44,509 nucleotides of DNA, taken from Streptococcus lactarius. GTDB lineage: Bacteria; Bacillota; Bacilli; Lactobacillales; Streptococcaceae. The stretch is from NCBI RefSeq assembly GCF_016642265.1, contig NZ_MRXX01000008.1, positions 1-44,509 on the forward strand, written 5' to 3'. Shown one piece after another: positions 1 through 7,514 of the stretch. The notes under the pieces are model-generated. The model made no database searches. It saw only the letters and a list, made by a program, of their open reading frames with translations, and was not told the origin of the DNA. Both the position numbers and the translations under genes were made by a program. Position 1 is the first letter of the stretch, and each line of letters starts with the position of its first letter.

Positions 1-61
1 AGGCTCATTTGGGAGTTTAACTTAATTGAAATTGAAAAACAATTAGGTTAAACGACCATAA

Positions 62-134
62 GGGAGTTTAGCTCAGCTGGGAGAGCATCTGCCTTACAAG
101 CAGAGGGTCAGCGGTTCGATCCCGTTAACTCCCA
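62..134 (+). tRNA. tRNA-Val (TAC)
   Basis: A full cloverleaf can be drawn: the acceptor stem GGGAGTT pairs with AACTCCC and the TTCGATC T-loop is present. The anticodon loop CTTACAA gives TAC, so this is valine. No CCA is encoded. It is the first tRNA of a twelve-gene cluster. Clusters of this composition in streptococci usually follow an rRNA operon, so the preceding 61 bases may be an rRNA-tRNA spacer, but no rRNA is visible. Confidence 0.95.
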
Positions 135-139
135 TTTAA

Positions 140-210
140 GCGGGTGTAGTTTAGTGGTAAAACTACAGCCTTCCAAGCTGTTGTCGCGAGTTCGATTCTC
201 GTCACCCGCT
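140..210 (+). tRNA. tRNA-Gly (TCC)
   Basis: The acceptor stem GCGGGTG/CACCCGC is perfect. The anticodon loop CTTCCAA gives TCC (glycine). The gene lies 5 nt after tRNA-Val. In the spacer to the next tRNA two small hairpins are visible (TTGAAC-GATT-GTTCAA at 211-226 and CCAAGTT/AACTTGG at 231-248), the second reaching into the 5' end of tRNA-Ile. They may guide processing. Confidence 0.95.
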
Positions 211-246
211 TTGAACGATTGTTCAATTTACCAAGTTTTTTAACTT

Positions 247-320
<74 letters not shown>

Positions 321-330
321 TTAATTCTAT

Positions 331-402
331 GGTCCGTTGGTCAAGGGGTTAAGACACCGCCTTTTCACGGCGGTAACACGGGTTCGAATCCCGTACGGAC
401 TA
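331..402 (+). tRNA. tRNA-Glu (TTC)
   Basis: The acceptor stem GGTCCGT/ACGGACT closes with a G-T pair, discriminator A. The anticodon loop CTTTTCAC gives TTC (glutamate). It is 72 nt long, 10 nt after tRNA-Ile. Confidence 0.95.
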
Positions 403-409
403 TATTTTT

Positions 410-499
410 GGAGGATTACCCAAGTCCGGCTGAAGGGAACGGTCTTGAAAACCGTCAGGCGTGTAAAAGCGTGCGTGGGTTCGAATCCCACATCCTCCT
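410..499 (+). tRNA. tRNA-Ser (TGA)
   Basis: This is a class II tRNA of 90 nt with a long variable arm. The acceptor stem GGAGGAT/ATCCTCC is perfect and the anticodon loop CTTGAAA gives TGA (serine). The base after the acceptor stem is T, whereas bacterial serine tRNAs usually carry G73. No CCA is encoded. Confidence 0.95.
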
Positions 500-511
500 T
501 ATTTATATTAA

Positions 512-585
<74 letters not shown>

Positions 586-588
586 TTT

Positions 589-661
589 GGCTCGGTAGCT
601 CAGTTGGTAGAGCAATGGATTGAAGCTCCATGTGTCGGCGGTTCGATTCCGTCTCGCGCCA
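589..661 (+). tRNA. tRNA-Phe (GAA)
   Basis: The anticodon loop ATTGAAGC gives GAA (phenylalanine). The acceptor stem GGCTCGG faces TCGCGCC: the fourth pair is a T-C mismatch and the seventh a G-T pair; the rest is regular. D- and T-arms are intact, so it is probably functional. Confidence 0.93.
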
Positions 662-676
662 TCAATTCAATAATTC

Positions 677-757
677 GGAAGGGTAGCGAAGAGGCTAAAC
701 GCGGCGGACTGTAAATCCGCTCCTTCGGGTTCGGGGGTTCGAATCCCTCCCCTTCCA
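677..757 (+). tRNA. tRNA-Tyr (GTA)
   Basis: Class II tRNA of 81 nt with a variable-arm hairpin around CTCCTTCGGGTTCGG. The acceptor stem GGAAGGG/CCCTTCC is perfect, and the anticodon loop CTGTAAA gives GTA (tyrosine). Confidence 0.95.
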
Positions 758-763
758 TCCTTT

Positions 764-834
764 ACGGGCATAGTTTAAAGGTAGAACTAAGGTCTCCAAA
801 ACCTTCAGTGTGGGTTCAATTCCTACTGCCCGTG
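764..834 (+). tRNA. tRNA-Trp (CCA anticodon)
   Basis: The acceptor stem ACGGGCA/TGCCCGT is followed by discriminator G. The anticodon loop CTCCAAA gives CCA (tryptophan). Confidence 0.95.
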
Positions 835-845
835 TTAATAATTAT

Positions 846-919
846 GGCGGGTGTGGTGAAGTGGTTAACACACCAGATTGTGGCTCTGGCATGCGTGGGT
901 TCGATCCCCATCACTCGCC
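846..919 (+). tRNA. tRNA-His (GTG)
   Basis: The anticodon loop TTGTGGC gives GTG (histidine). An extra 5' G (G-1, position 846) faces C73 at 919, the identity element of histidine tRNAs. The acceptor stem GCGGGTG/CACTCGC has one wobble pair. Confidence 0.95.
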
Positions 920-938
920 TATTTATTATTTATATTAT

Positions 939-1010
939 TGGGGTATAGCCAAGCGGTAAGGCAAGGGACTTTGACTCCCTCATGCGTTGGTTCGAATCCA
1001 GCTACCCCAG
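939..1010 (+). tRNA. tRNA-Gln (TTG)
   Basis: The acceptor stem TGGGGTA/TACCCCA is perfect, with discriminator G. The anticodon loop CTTTGAC gives TTG (glutamine). Confidence 0.95.
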
Positions 1011-1019
1011 TTATACTTT

Positions 1020-1103
1020 GCCGGCGTGGCGGAATTGGCAGACGCGCTGGACTCAAAATCCAGTGTCCGCAAGGACGTGCCGGTTCGACCCCGGCCGCCG
1101 GTA
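1020..1103 (+). tRNA. tRNA-Leu (CAA)
   Basis: Class II tRNA of 84 nt with variable-arm hairpin TGTCCGCAAGGACG. The acceptor stem GCCGGCG/CGCCGGT ends with a G-T pair. The anticodon loop CTCAAAA gives CAA (leucine). It is the last tRNA before the cluster terminator. Confidence 0.95.
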
Positions 1104-1111
1104 TAGTAATA

Positions 1112-1143
1112 AAGACAAGGTTTTCGGACCTTGTCTTTTTTTT
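1112..1143 (+). terminator. terminator of the tRNA cluster
   Basis: A 10-bp perfect stem AAGACAAGGT/ACCTTGTCTT (1112-1121 and 1128-1137) with loop TTTCGG runs directly into a T tract. It sits 8 nt after tRNA-Leu. Confidence 0.93.
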
Positions 1144-1175
1144 CTTTGTTGTGTGTCGAGTTACCAATTTTTTCC

Positions 1176-1434
1176 GGCTCTTTGTCAACTGTAGTGGGTT
1201 GATGAAAAGTTACAACCTGGAGAGGACCAAATTGGTTCTCTCCTTTTTTAAGATAATAATATTTTTGTCTTTAATTCTAAGTATGTTTGTGATAAAATTT
1301 AATTGTTCCATAAGGTTCTTTCTAATGAGGGTTTGGTCACTTTTTCATTATAGATCTTATGGAGCTTTTTTTTACAACAAAACAGACTCCATAATTCCTA
1401 CAGTGGTTTTACCCACTACAGAAATTATAGAACC
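1176..1434. mobile_element. small IS-derived or MITE-like element with 24-bp imperfect inverted ends
   Basis: This 259-bp stretch holds no gene. Its left end (1176-1199) begins GGCTCTTTGTCAACTGTAG and its right end (1411-1434), read on the minus strand, begins GGTTCTATAATTTCTGTAG. The two 24-mers match at 17 positions, including an unbroken inner 11 bp CTGTAGTGGGT. The right end has a subterminal hairpin (AGTGG/CCACT), and an internal pair TCCATAAG/CTTATGGA lies at 1307-1314 and 1356-1363. GG-starting ends of this kind recall ISL3-family elements, but no transposase and no clear target duplication are visible. The right end stops 5 bp short of the MFS stop codon. Confidence 0.5.
1219..1249 (+). 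terminator. strong hairpin with T tract inside the IS-like fragment
   Basis: GGAGAGGACCAA (1219-1230) pairs with TTGGTTCTCTCC (1232-1243), one G-T pair, and a run of T follows. It looks like an intrinsic terminator in the plus direction and could back up the tRNA cluster terminator. Confidence 0.6.
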
Positions 1435-1438
1435 AATT

Positions 1439-2695
1439 TCAATAAGTGTGTTCTTTTTGGAGTATTCTATATATTCTAGGTAACATTATCATGGTATAGA
1501 TCAGGAGAGAAACACCTCCAAATATGAATATCAGACCTCCGTTTATATCTTTTTGAAATAGATAAGTAAATACAATGGTACCTATCGGCATGATAGACGT
1601 ATTTAGTGTGAACAAAGTACTCATTACTCTTCCTAAATAATTTGTTTCAATGCTACTTTGAAGATAGGTCATGACGACAATATTTAGAATAACAAGAGTG
1701 AATGCGATAATTCCCATAAATAAACCGCCAACGGAAGAAATAATCACTTGGGTGTTAGTAGTTGCAAATGTAATACCCAAACCAATGATAGCGATAGTTA
1801 GAAGAAAAAGTGGAATGCGAATTTTATTAGAGAGAAGTGTGTTATTTTCTTTTTTGTCTGGCAGTAGCGACATAGACACACTGGCTAATAACATTCCAAC
1901 TGCAGACATCGTTTCTAAGATACCTACTGTTGCATTATCTAATAAGAGTTGCTCTTTGACTACAAATGGTACTCCAATGCTAATGGAAGTATAGAAAAAA
2001 TTCAGTACAACACTAACAAGAATAATATATTTGACAATCTGATTTTCTTTTAAAAATCGGATAATTTCTTTAACCCCGTGTTGATGCTTTTCATTCTGTT
2101 TAATCTTGACTTCTTGCTCTCCGTGTTCATAGAAGAATTTCATGGTAAGTAAGACACCTAAAGAAAGGAGGTTTGCAATGATTTCTATGAGAATAAAGCC
2201 CGAGAAGCCTAACCAATTGTAAAAAATAACTCCAATAGCTGGGGAAAGCATGGTTGCGATAGCAATGGCGGTTTGTGTAACAGAGCTTAATCGTTGAATT
2301 TTTGTATCATTTACTAACTCGTGGATAGAAGCTGAATAACAAGTATCATTTATGTTAACTGTAATAGAGTGGAGTATGACAAACGGGATTACTAGATATA
2401 AGATAGTAGATGAATTCGTTAAAAAATAAAAAGCATAAAACAGAAGAAAGATTATAAGCCTAAAGATGAAATTATAAATTAAGATCTTTTTATGACGGTA
2501 TCGGTCTACTAAATTACCGATTGGAAGCAAGAAAATCAAACTAACTAAAGGATAGATGATCATATTGATTCCAAAACTCATTGCTGATTTTGTCTGGTCC
2601 AGTAACATTAATCCTAAAGCAAAATTAAAAGCTTTTCCACTTAAGGAACTAATAAAACTGCTAATAAAGTCTTTGATGATTTGTCTATTAGACAT
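1439..2695 (-). CDS. MFS drug-efflux-type transporter (DHA3/Mef-like)
   Basis: The protein has about 12 hydrophobic segments and the MFS loop 2-3 motif (GNLVDRYRHKK), which fits drug/proton exporters related to the macrolide efflux (Mef) family. The substrate is unknown. The chosen ATG (MSNRQIIKDF...) gives 418 residues and a normal ten-residue lead to TM1. The frame stays open to a TTG at 2746, and a very strong GGAGGGGG sits near 2727-2734, badly placed for any ATG, so the start is uncertain. The gene is AT-rich and lies between an IS-like fragment and a decayed ORF, which suggests acquisition. It ends 5 bp from the IS-like end. Confidence 0.85.
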   Translation of the reverse strand: MSNRQIIKDFISSFISSLSGKAFNFALGLMLLDQTKSAMSFGINMIIYPLVSLIFLLPIGNLVDRYRHKKILIYNFIFRLIIFLLFYAFYFLTNSSTILYLVIPFVILHSITVNINDTCYSASIHELVNDTKIQRLSSVTQTAIAIATMLSPAIGVIFYNWLGFSGFILIEIIANLLSLGVLLTMKFFYEHGEQEVKIKQNEKHQHGVKEIIRFLKENQIVKYIILVSVVLNFFYTSISIGVPFVVKEQLLLDNATVGILETMSAVGMLLASVSMSLLPDKKENNTLLSNKIRIPLFLLTIAIIGLGITFATTNTQVIISSVGGLFMGIIAFTLVILNIVVMTYLQSSIETNYLGRVMSTLFTLNTSIMPIGTIVFTYLFQKDINGGLIFIFGGVSLLIYTMIMLPRIYRILQKEHTY

Positions 2696-2752
2696 TTGAT
2701 CACTTATTAAATTTTTAATATTAACCCCCTCCATTCGTTTCAACACTGATTC

Positions 2753-2807
2753 GGTTATCTAATTCCATTCAATGAACTTGAAAGGTAATCAGACTATTAG
2801 ATAAACC
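2753..2807. promoter_or_regulatory. interrupted palindrome upstream of the MFS gene
   Basis: GGTTATCTAAT (2753-2763) is mirrored by ATTAGATAAACC (2796-2807), an inverted repeat with one extra base and a 32-bp centre. It lies just upstream of the MFS gene and could be a regulator site or an RNA hairpin in its leader. No regulator gene is adjacent, so this is only a candidate. Confidence 0.35.
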
Positions 2808-2924
2808 ATAATTTTTGTTAATTAAGATTTTACCAATTATACTAATAAAAGTATATTAAAAAATGTAGAAAGAGAGTAAATTTTTTAAGATTAGTGGTTG
2901 TATTATTTAATAACTAAGAAATAA

Positions 2925-3250
2925 GATTATCGACTCACTGCTTATGGAAGTAGTTATTTAAGAGAGAAAGATGAGTTACTAAAAATTACTATTTAGGATT
3001 TGGGGAAATGGCTGCATCTATTGCTGATAATCAATTTGTAAAAATGCGTTTTAACTATTTTAGAAATGAATTAGTCGGTTTGAAGTATTTGAAGGAATAT
3101 TTATATTTTTTAAGAAGTATAGAGTTTTCTTAGTTTTGTATTACTAATAGAGTGTATAATGAACTTATTGCTTCTCAGTATCAGAATACTTTTCCTTACA
3201 ATATTGAGTATGATTTGAAAGTTTTCCTTCTCCTTTTTCTTTTTTTGTGA
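2925..3250 (+). pseudogene. decayed ORF of unknown family
   Basis: The 550-bp stretch between the MFS gene and adcR has no intact gene, but a coding-like reading can be followed. A first piece (2925-2980, ...YGSSYLREKDELL) continues, after a frameshift, into a second frame at 2981 (KNYYLGFGEMAAS..., then KMRFNYFRNELVGLKYLKEY). An in-frame TAG at 3131 interrupts it, and after that the frame resumes (TNRVYNELIASQYQ...) to a stop at 3250. The composition is helical and plausible for protein. I do not recognise the family. The 3' end overlaps the adcR promoter, so the original gene is probably truncated. Confidence 0.35.
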
Positions 3251-3256
3251 TATAAT
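3248..3256 (+). promoter_or_regulatory. adcR operon promoter (extended -10)
   Basis: An extended -10 (TG at 3248-3249, TATAAT at 3251-3256) lies 43 bp before the adcR start. No good -35 is seen at 17 bp, as is usual for extended -10 promoters. The AdcR boxes overlap and follow it. Confidence 0.75.
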
Positions 3257-3282
3257 TAACCAGTAAAACATTTACCGGTTAA
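3256..3282. promoter_or_regulatory. two AdcR boxes (zinc repressor operators)
   Basis: Two palindromic 12-mers, TTAACCAGTAAA (3256-3267) and TTTACCGGTTAA (3271-3282), match the streptococcal AdcR operator TTAACYRGTTAA with one or two mismatches each. Their centres are 15 bp apart. The first overlaps the last base of the -10 and the second covers the transcription start region, so zinc-loaded AdcR should block its own operon here. Confidence 0.85.
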
Positions 3283-3298
3283 TGAGAAGGAGTTTATT

Positions 3299-3736
3299 TT
3301 GTCTGAAGTTGCTAATAAAATTGATCGTTTTTTAAATTCGATTTTATTATTATCTGAGAATCAGCATGAAATTCTAGTTGGTTCTTGTACTAGTGGCGTT
3401 TCTTTAACTAACACGCAGGAACATATCTTGATGTTGGTTGCTGATGAACCGCTGACAAATTCAGTTTTGTCTAAGAAATTAAATGTCAGTCAGGCGGCTA
3501 TTACCAAGGCTGTCAAACCGTTGTTGAGTCAGGGTATGCTAGAGACCTATCGTGATGAAAATGATGCACGGGTACTCTATTATCGTTTGACGGATATTGG
3601 AAAGCCGATTGCATTGGAGCATCAGCATCACCATCTGCATACTCTTCATACGTATGAGGATGTATTGGGTAAATTTACTCAAAATGAACAAAGTGTGATT
3701 TCTCGATTTTTAGAATTATTAGAAAAGGAGTTGTGA
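3299..3736 (+). CDS. adcR: zinc-responsive MarR-family repressor AdcR
   Basis: A 145-residue winged-helix MarR-type repressor that senses cytosolic zinc and represses zinc uptake genes. All zinc ligands known from pneumococcal AdcR are in register: E24, H42, H108 and H112 for site 1, and C30, E41 and E107 for site 2. The recognition helix region is [15 protein letters not shown] (residues 61-75). The His-rich stretch after residue 107 is typical. The start is TTG at 3299 with AGAAGGAG six bases upstream. It is the first gene of adcRCBA, and two AdcR boxes in front show autoregulation. The stop is one base from the adcC start. Confidence 0.97.
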   Translation: MSEVANKIDRFLNSILLLSENQHEILVGSCTSGVSLTNTQEHILMLVADEPLTNSVLSKKLNVSQAAITKAVKPLLSQGMLETYRDENDARVLYYRLTDIGKPIALEHQHHHLHTLHTYEDVLGKFTQNEQSVISRFLELLEKEL

Positions 3737-3737
3737 G

Positions 3738-4442
3738 TTGAGGTATATTACGGTTTCAAATTTATCGTTCTATTATGATCGAGAACCTGTTCTGGAAGGG
3801 ATCAATTACTACTTAGATAGTGGGGAGTTTGTTACCTTGACTGGGGAGAATGGTGCTGCTAAGTCAACCTTGATTAAGGCTAGTCTTGGCATCTTACAGC
3901 CCAAGGTTGGGACTGTTGAGATTTCAAAGACCAATGTAAATGGAAAGAAATTACGGATTGCTTATTTACCTCAACAAATTGCCAGTTTTAATGCAGGATT
4001 TCCAAGTACGGTTTATGAATTTGTGAAGTCAGGCCGTTACCCGCGGAAAGGTTGGTTTCGTAAATTAAATGAGCATGATGAACAACATATTCTTAAAAGT
4101 TTGGAATCTGTTGGAATGTTAGAGCATAAGAATCAAGCGATTGGATCTTTGTCTGGTGGCCAAAAACAACGAGCTGTTATTGCGAGAATGTTTGCATCTG
4201 ATCCGGATATCTTTATTTTAGATGAACCGACAACAGGGATGGATGCCACAACAAAGAGTGATTTCTATGAATTAATGCACCATAGTGCGCATCATCATCA
4301 AAAATCTGTTTTAATGATTACCCATGACCCTGAAGAGGTAAGTCAGTTTGCGGACCGCAATATTCATTTGGTGCGAGACCAGAGCTCTCCTTGGAGATGT
4401 TTTAACGTCCATGGGACTGAAGGGGAGGGTTACCATGCTTGA
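3738..4442 (+). CDS. adcC: zinc ABC transporter ATP-binding protein AdcC
   Basis: A 234-residue cytoplasmic ATPase that powers zinc import through AdcB. Walker A is [10 protein letters not shown] (residues 35-44), with the Ala in place of the usual Gly that is common in zinc/manganese ABC ATPases. The signature is LSGGQKQR and Walker B is [12 protein letters not shown], followed by the H-loop MITHD. The start is TTG at 3738 with AAAAGGAG inside the end of adcR. It overlaps adcB by 8 bp, which implies translational coupling. Confidence 0.96.
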   Translation: MRYITVSNLSFYYDREPVLEGINYYLDSGEFVTLTGENGAAKSTLIKASLGILQPKVGTVEISKTNVNGKKLRIAYLPQQIASFNAGFPSTVYEFVKSGRYPRKGWFRKLNEHDEQHILKSLESVGMLEHKNQAIGSLSGGQKQRAVIARMFASDPDIFILDEPTTGMDATTKSDFYELMHHSAHHHQKSVLMITHDPEEVSQFADRNIHLVRDQSSPWRCFNVHGTEGEGYHA

Positions 4443-5238
4443 TTTATTTCAGTATGATTTTATGCAGCGGGCCTTACTAGCCATGATTGCGATGAGTCTT
4501 TTTTCTCCGGTATTAGGGATTTTCCTGATTTTAAGACGGCAGAGTTTGATGAGTGATACGCTGAGTCACGTTTCTTTGGCAGGGGTTGCTTTTGGGCTTT
4601 TCCTGGGTATTTCTCCAACGCTCTCGACCATGTTGATAGTGATTGTAGCAGCGGTCTTCCTAGAGTATTTGCGGACCTTATTTAAGGACTTTATGGAAAT
4701 TGGGACGGCGATTTTGATGTCGACGGGTCTTGCACTCGCCTTGGTCCTGATGCGTGGTGGTGGAAAGAGCTCCATGAGCTTGGATCAGTATTTGTTTGGT
4801 TCGACCCTAACCATTACGGATGAGCAGGTGCTGGCCTTGTTTGTTATTGCCTTCGTTGTATTGGTGCTGACAGCCTTATTCTTGCGTCCTATGTATATTT
4901 TGACCTTTGATGAAGATACGGCTTTTGTGGATGGGCTTCCGGTCCGGACCATGTCTATCTTATTTAATGTGGTGACAGGGGTTGCGATCGCTTTAATGAT
5001 CCCTGCAGCAGGGTCTTTATTGGTCTCAACCATCATGGTCTTACCAGCTAGTATTGCGCTGAAACTAGGGAAGAACTTTCGTGGGGTCATGCTGATTGCA
5101 GTCATCATTGGCTTTATAGGGATGTTTAGTGGATTGATTTTGTCTTATGTTGCAGATACACCAGCAAGTGCTAGCATCACGCTTTTATTTGTGGCTCTGT
5201 TCTTGCTTGTGAATCTTGGATCACGTTTGAGGAAGTAA
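4435..5238 (+). CDS. adcB: zinc ABC transporter permease AdcB
   Basis: A 267-residue integral membrane protein of the ABC-3 (ZnuB/AdcB) family with seven or more hydrophobic segments. Typical motifs are the N-terminal [23 protein letters not shown] and the later [18 protein letters not shown]. It forms the zinc channel with AdcC. The ATG at 4435 lies in the last codons of adcC; a longer in-frame opening from 4348 exists but overlaps adcC deeply and is not the likely start. adcA follows after 2 bp. Confidence 0.95.
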   Translation: MLDLFQYDFMQRALLAMIAMSLFSPVLGIFLILRRQSLMSDTLSHVSLAGVAFGLFLGISPTLSTMLIVIVAAVFLEYLRTLFKDFMEIGTAILMSTGLALALVLMRGGGKSSMSLDQYLFGSTLTITDEQVLALFVIAFVVLVLTALFLRPMYILTFDEDTAFVDGLPVRTMSILFNVVTGVAIALMIPAAGSLLVSTIMVLPASIALKLGKNFRGVMLIAVIIGFIGMFSGLILSYVADTPASASITLLFVALFLLVNLGSRLRK

Positions 5239-5240
5239 AT

Positions 5241-6749
5241 ATGAAATATAAAAAAATAGGTTTAATGTTGTTGGTGGCTTTTGTCCTTATCTTGACAGCT
5301 TGTGGAAAAAGCCAGAGTAAAAATGGGAAACTGAAAGTGATGACCACTTTTTATCCTGTTTATGATTTTACAAAAAATATTGTTGGAGATGAAGGAACAG
5401 TGGATCTGCTGATTGGAGCGGGGTCTGAGCCTCATGAGTATGAACTGTCTGCTAAGGGACGTGCCATGATTCAAGATTCAGATGTCTTTGTCTATGAAAA
5501 TGAAAACATGGAAACATGGGTGCCAAATCTTTTGAAATCCATGAAGGATAAGAAAACCAAAGCGATCGATGCCACCAAGGGCATGGTCTTGCTTCCGGGA
5601 TTGGAAGAGGAACATGAACACAAAGGGGGCGAGGAACACCATCATGAATATGATCCTCACCTTTGGCTTTCTCCACATCGTGCCATGAAGATGGTAGAGT
5701 CGATTCGCGATCAGTTGGTGGCAGCTTATCCAGATAAGAAAAAGACGTTTGAGAAAAATGCGCAAGCTTATTTGAAGAAGTTACAGGCTTTGGATCAAGC
5801 GTATCAAGATGGCTTGAAAGATGCGAAGCAAAAGAATTTTGTGACCCAACATGCCGCTTTCCGTTATTTGGCACTGGATTATGGCTTGAATCAAGTAGCT
5901 ATTTCAGGGCTTTCACCTGATAGTGAGCCATCTGCCGCACGATTGCGTGAATTGACAGAGTATATCAAGAAAAATGAGATCAAGGTGATTTACTTTGAGG
6001 AAAATGCTTCTAAGTCTTTGGCGAAAACCTTGTCTTCTGAAGCTGGTGTTGAGTTGGCTGTCTTAAATCCTTTGGAAAGCCTGACGGATCAAGAAATGAA
6101 AGATGGCGAAGACTACGTGTCTGTCATGAAGGAGAATCTGAAGGCGCTAGAAAAAACAACGTCACAAGCTGGCAAGGATATTCAACCGGAACATGAGGAA
6201 GATACTAAGACGGTTCAAAAGGGCTATTTCGAGGATAGTCAAGTGAAGGATCGTAGCTTGGCCAATTATGCGGGAGATTGGAAATCCGTTTATCCATACT
6301 TGCAAGATGGAACTTTGGATCAGGTCTTTGATTATAAGGCAAAATTAAATCCAACCATGACTGCTGCTGAGTATAAGGAATATTATACCAAGGGTTACCA
6401 AACAGATATTGATCGGATCAAGATTGATAAGGATTCAATGGAGTTTTATCAAAAAGGATCTTCTAAGAAATATACCTATAAATACGTAGGGAAGCACATT
6501 TTGACTTATAAGAAGGGGAATCGTGGTGTTCGTTATCTCTTTGAAGCCAAGGAGAGCGATGCGGGAGACTTCAAATATGTTCAATTTAGTGACCATGAAA
6601 TTACTCCGGTAAAGGCAGCTCACTTCCACATTTTCCATGGAGGAAAGAGTCAAGAGGCGCTTTATGATGAGTTGGAAAATTGGCCAACTTATTATCCTTC
6701 GAATTTATCTGGTTTAGAAGTTGCACAGGAAATGGTGGCTCATTCATAA
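5241..6749 (+). CDS. adcA: zinc-binding lipoprotein AdcA with fused ZinT domain
   Basis: The extracellular zinc receptor of the AdcBC importer, 502 residues. A lipoprotein signal peptide ends at lipobox LTAC (C21). The cluster A-I (ZnuA-like) domain spans about 30-310, with zinc ligands H65, H140, H204 and E279 and a His/Glu-rich loop (HEHKGGEEHHHE, residues 125-136). A second, ZinT-like domain covers about 330-502 and contains the HFHIFHGG metal-binding stretch. This two-domain layout is standard for streptococcal AdcA. It is the last gene of the operon and is followed by a terminator. Confidence 0.97.
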   Translation: MKYKKIGLMLLVAFVLILTACGKSQSKNGKLKVMTTFYPVYDFTKNIVGDEGTVDLLIGAGSEPHEYELSAKGRAMIQDSDVFVYENENMETWVPNLLKSMKDKKTKAIDATKGMVLLPGLEEEHEHKGGEEHHHEYDPHLWLSPHRAMKMVESIRDQLVAAYPDKKKTFEKNAQAYLKKLQALDQAYQDGLKDAKQKNFVTQHAAFRYLALDYGLNQVAISGLSPDSEPSAARLRELTEYIKKNEIKVIYFEENASKSLAKTLSSEAGVELAVLNPLESLTDQEMKDGEDYVSVMKENLKALEKTTSQAGKDIQPEHEEDTKTVQKGYFEDSQVKDRSLANYAGDWKSVYPYLQDGTLDQVFDYKAKLNPTMTAAEYKEYYTKGYQTDIDRIKIDKDSMEFYQKGSSKKYTYKYVGKHILTYKKGNRGVRYLFEAKESDAGDFKYVQFSDHEITPVKAAHFHIFHGGKSQEALYDELENWPTYYPSNLSGLEVAQEMVAHS

Positions 6750-6759
6750 TCCGTATGCA

Positions 6760-6792
6760 AAGAAGTTGGGAGGAAACTCTCAGCTTCTTTTT
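6760..6792 (+). terminator. terminator after adcA
   Basis: A 13-bp stem AAGAAGTTGGGAG/CTCTCAGCTTCTT (6760-6772 and 6777-6789, two G-T pairs) with a GAAA tetraloop, followed by T. It ends the adcRCBA transcript. Confidence 0.88.
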
Positions 6793-6814
6793 GGTCTAAA
6801 ATAGGGAGTGAAGC

Positions 6815-6843
6815 TTGTAAAATACTGGAAAATACGTTACAAT
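6815..6843 (+). promoter_or_regulatory. promoter of the lipoprotein gene
   Basis: TTGTAA (6815-6820) and TACAAT (6838-6843) are 17 bp apart. They lie 37 bp before the lipoprotein start and after the adcA terminator, so the gene has its own promoter. Confidence 0.75.
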
Positions 6844-6880
6844 GAAAGGGCTTTAAATAAAAATGTATGGGGAATTTTAA

Positions 6881-7438
6881 ATGAAAAAAGTTGGCGCAAT
6901 GTTAATAGGTCTTCTCAGTGTGATCCTGTTGGTGGCTTGTTCGCAACAGGGAGCAAGCAAAAAATCAACCGCCTCATCTAGTAAAACGACGACCTCTTCT
7001 GAGGTCAAAAAGACGGATGCCTCTAGTTCGGAAGTGAAGGAGAAAGAAAAAAAAGAAGAGAAAAAAGAAGTGAAGAAAATGGATCTTGAGGCTATTGCTA
7101 ATGGGGATTACAGCAGTATTGCTGGTGTCTGGCAAGATGATAAAGGAAACAAGCTGGTCTTTAACGATAAAGGGTTAGTATCACAAGAGTTAGAGGGCTA
7201 TGGAGCTTCTTTGACGGATTATGGAACAGCTTCTGAAGGTATCTATGGAGGTCGCGATGGAGGCTTCTTGTTGGAGTATATTCCTGCTGGAGTGAGCATT
7301 GGTGACCAAGTCGACGACCAAGGGCAAGTCGTCTTTAAGGACTCCTCAGACGCCACTAAAAATCGCTTGTGGTCGGGTGTCGGACAAGCTAGTTTCGCAG
7401 AACAAGGATCTTTCTACTATCATGTCGGAGATCAATAA
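6881..7438 (+). CDS. DUF6287-type lipoprotein of unknown function
   Basis: A 185-residue predicted lipoprotein. The signal peptide ends in LVAC (C20). A low-complexity Ser/Thr then Lys/Glu-rich spacer runs to about residue 66 and would hold the domain off the membrane. The C-terminal domain begins MDLEAIANGDYSSIAGVW, which I recognise as the pattern of the streptococcal DUF6287 lipoproteins. The role is unknown. The ATG is preceded by GGGGA, with its own promoter and terminator, so it is probably monocistronic. Being next to adcA does not make it a zinc gene, since no AdcR box is visible. Confidence 0.85.
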   Translation: MKKVGAMLIGLLSVILLVACSQQGASKKSTASSSKTTTSSEVKKTDASSSEVKEKEKKEEKKEVKKMDLEAIANGDYSSIAGVWQDDKGNKLVFNDKGLVSQELEGYGASLTDYGTASEGIYGGRDGGFLLEYIPAGVSIGDQVDDQGQVVFKDSSDATKNRLWSGVGQASFAEQGSFYYHVGDQ

Positions 7439-7444
7439 AAATAC

Positions 7445-7505
7445 AAAAAGGGAATAGGACAGAAGCAACTGTAACGGGTTGTGCTTCTATCTTATTCCCT
7501 TTTTA
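7445..7505. terminator. bidirectional terminator between lipoprotein gene and rlmA
   Basis: AAAAAGGGAATA...AGAAGCA pairs with TGCTTCT...TATTCCCTTTTT over about 20 bp with small bulges. The A run on the left and T run on the right serve both converging genes. Confidence 0.9.
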
Positions 7506-7514
7506 ATCTGCACT

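Noticed and set aside
1..61. 3' end of a 5S rRNA gene before tRNA-Val
   Set aside because: The 61 bases show no recognisable rRNA sequence; an rRNA operon further upstream is likely but not visible.
2981..3060. Slight resemblance of KNYYLGFGEMAAS to the start of Cas9 proteins
   Set aside because: Only a few residues agree, the catalytic RuvC Asp context is missing, the following residues do not fit, and no CRISPR array or cas gene is in the window.
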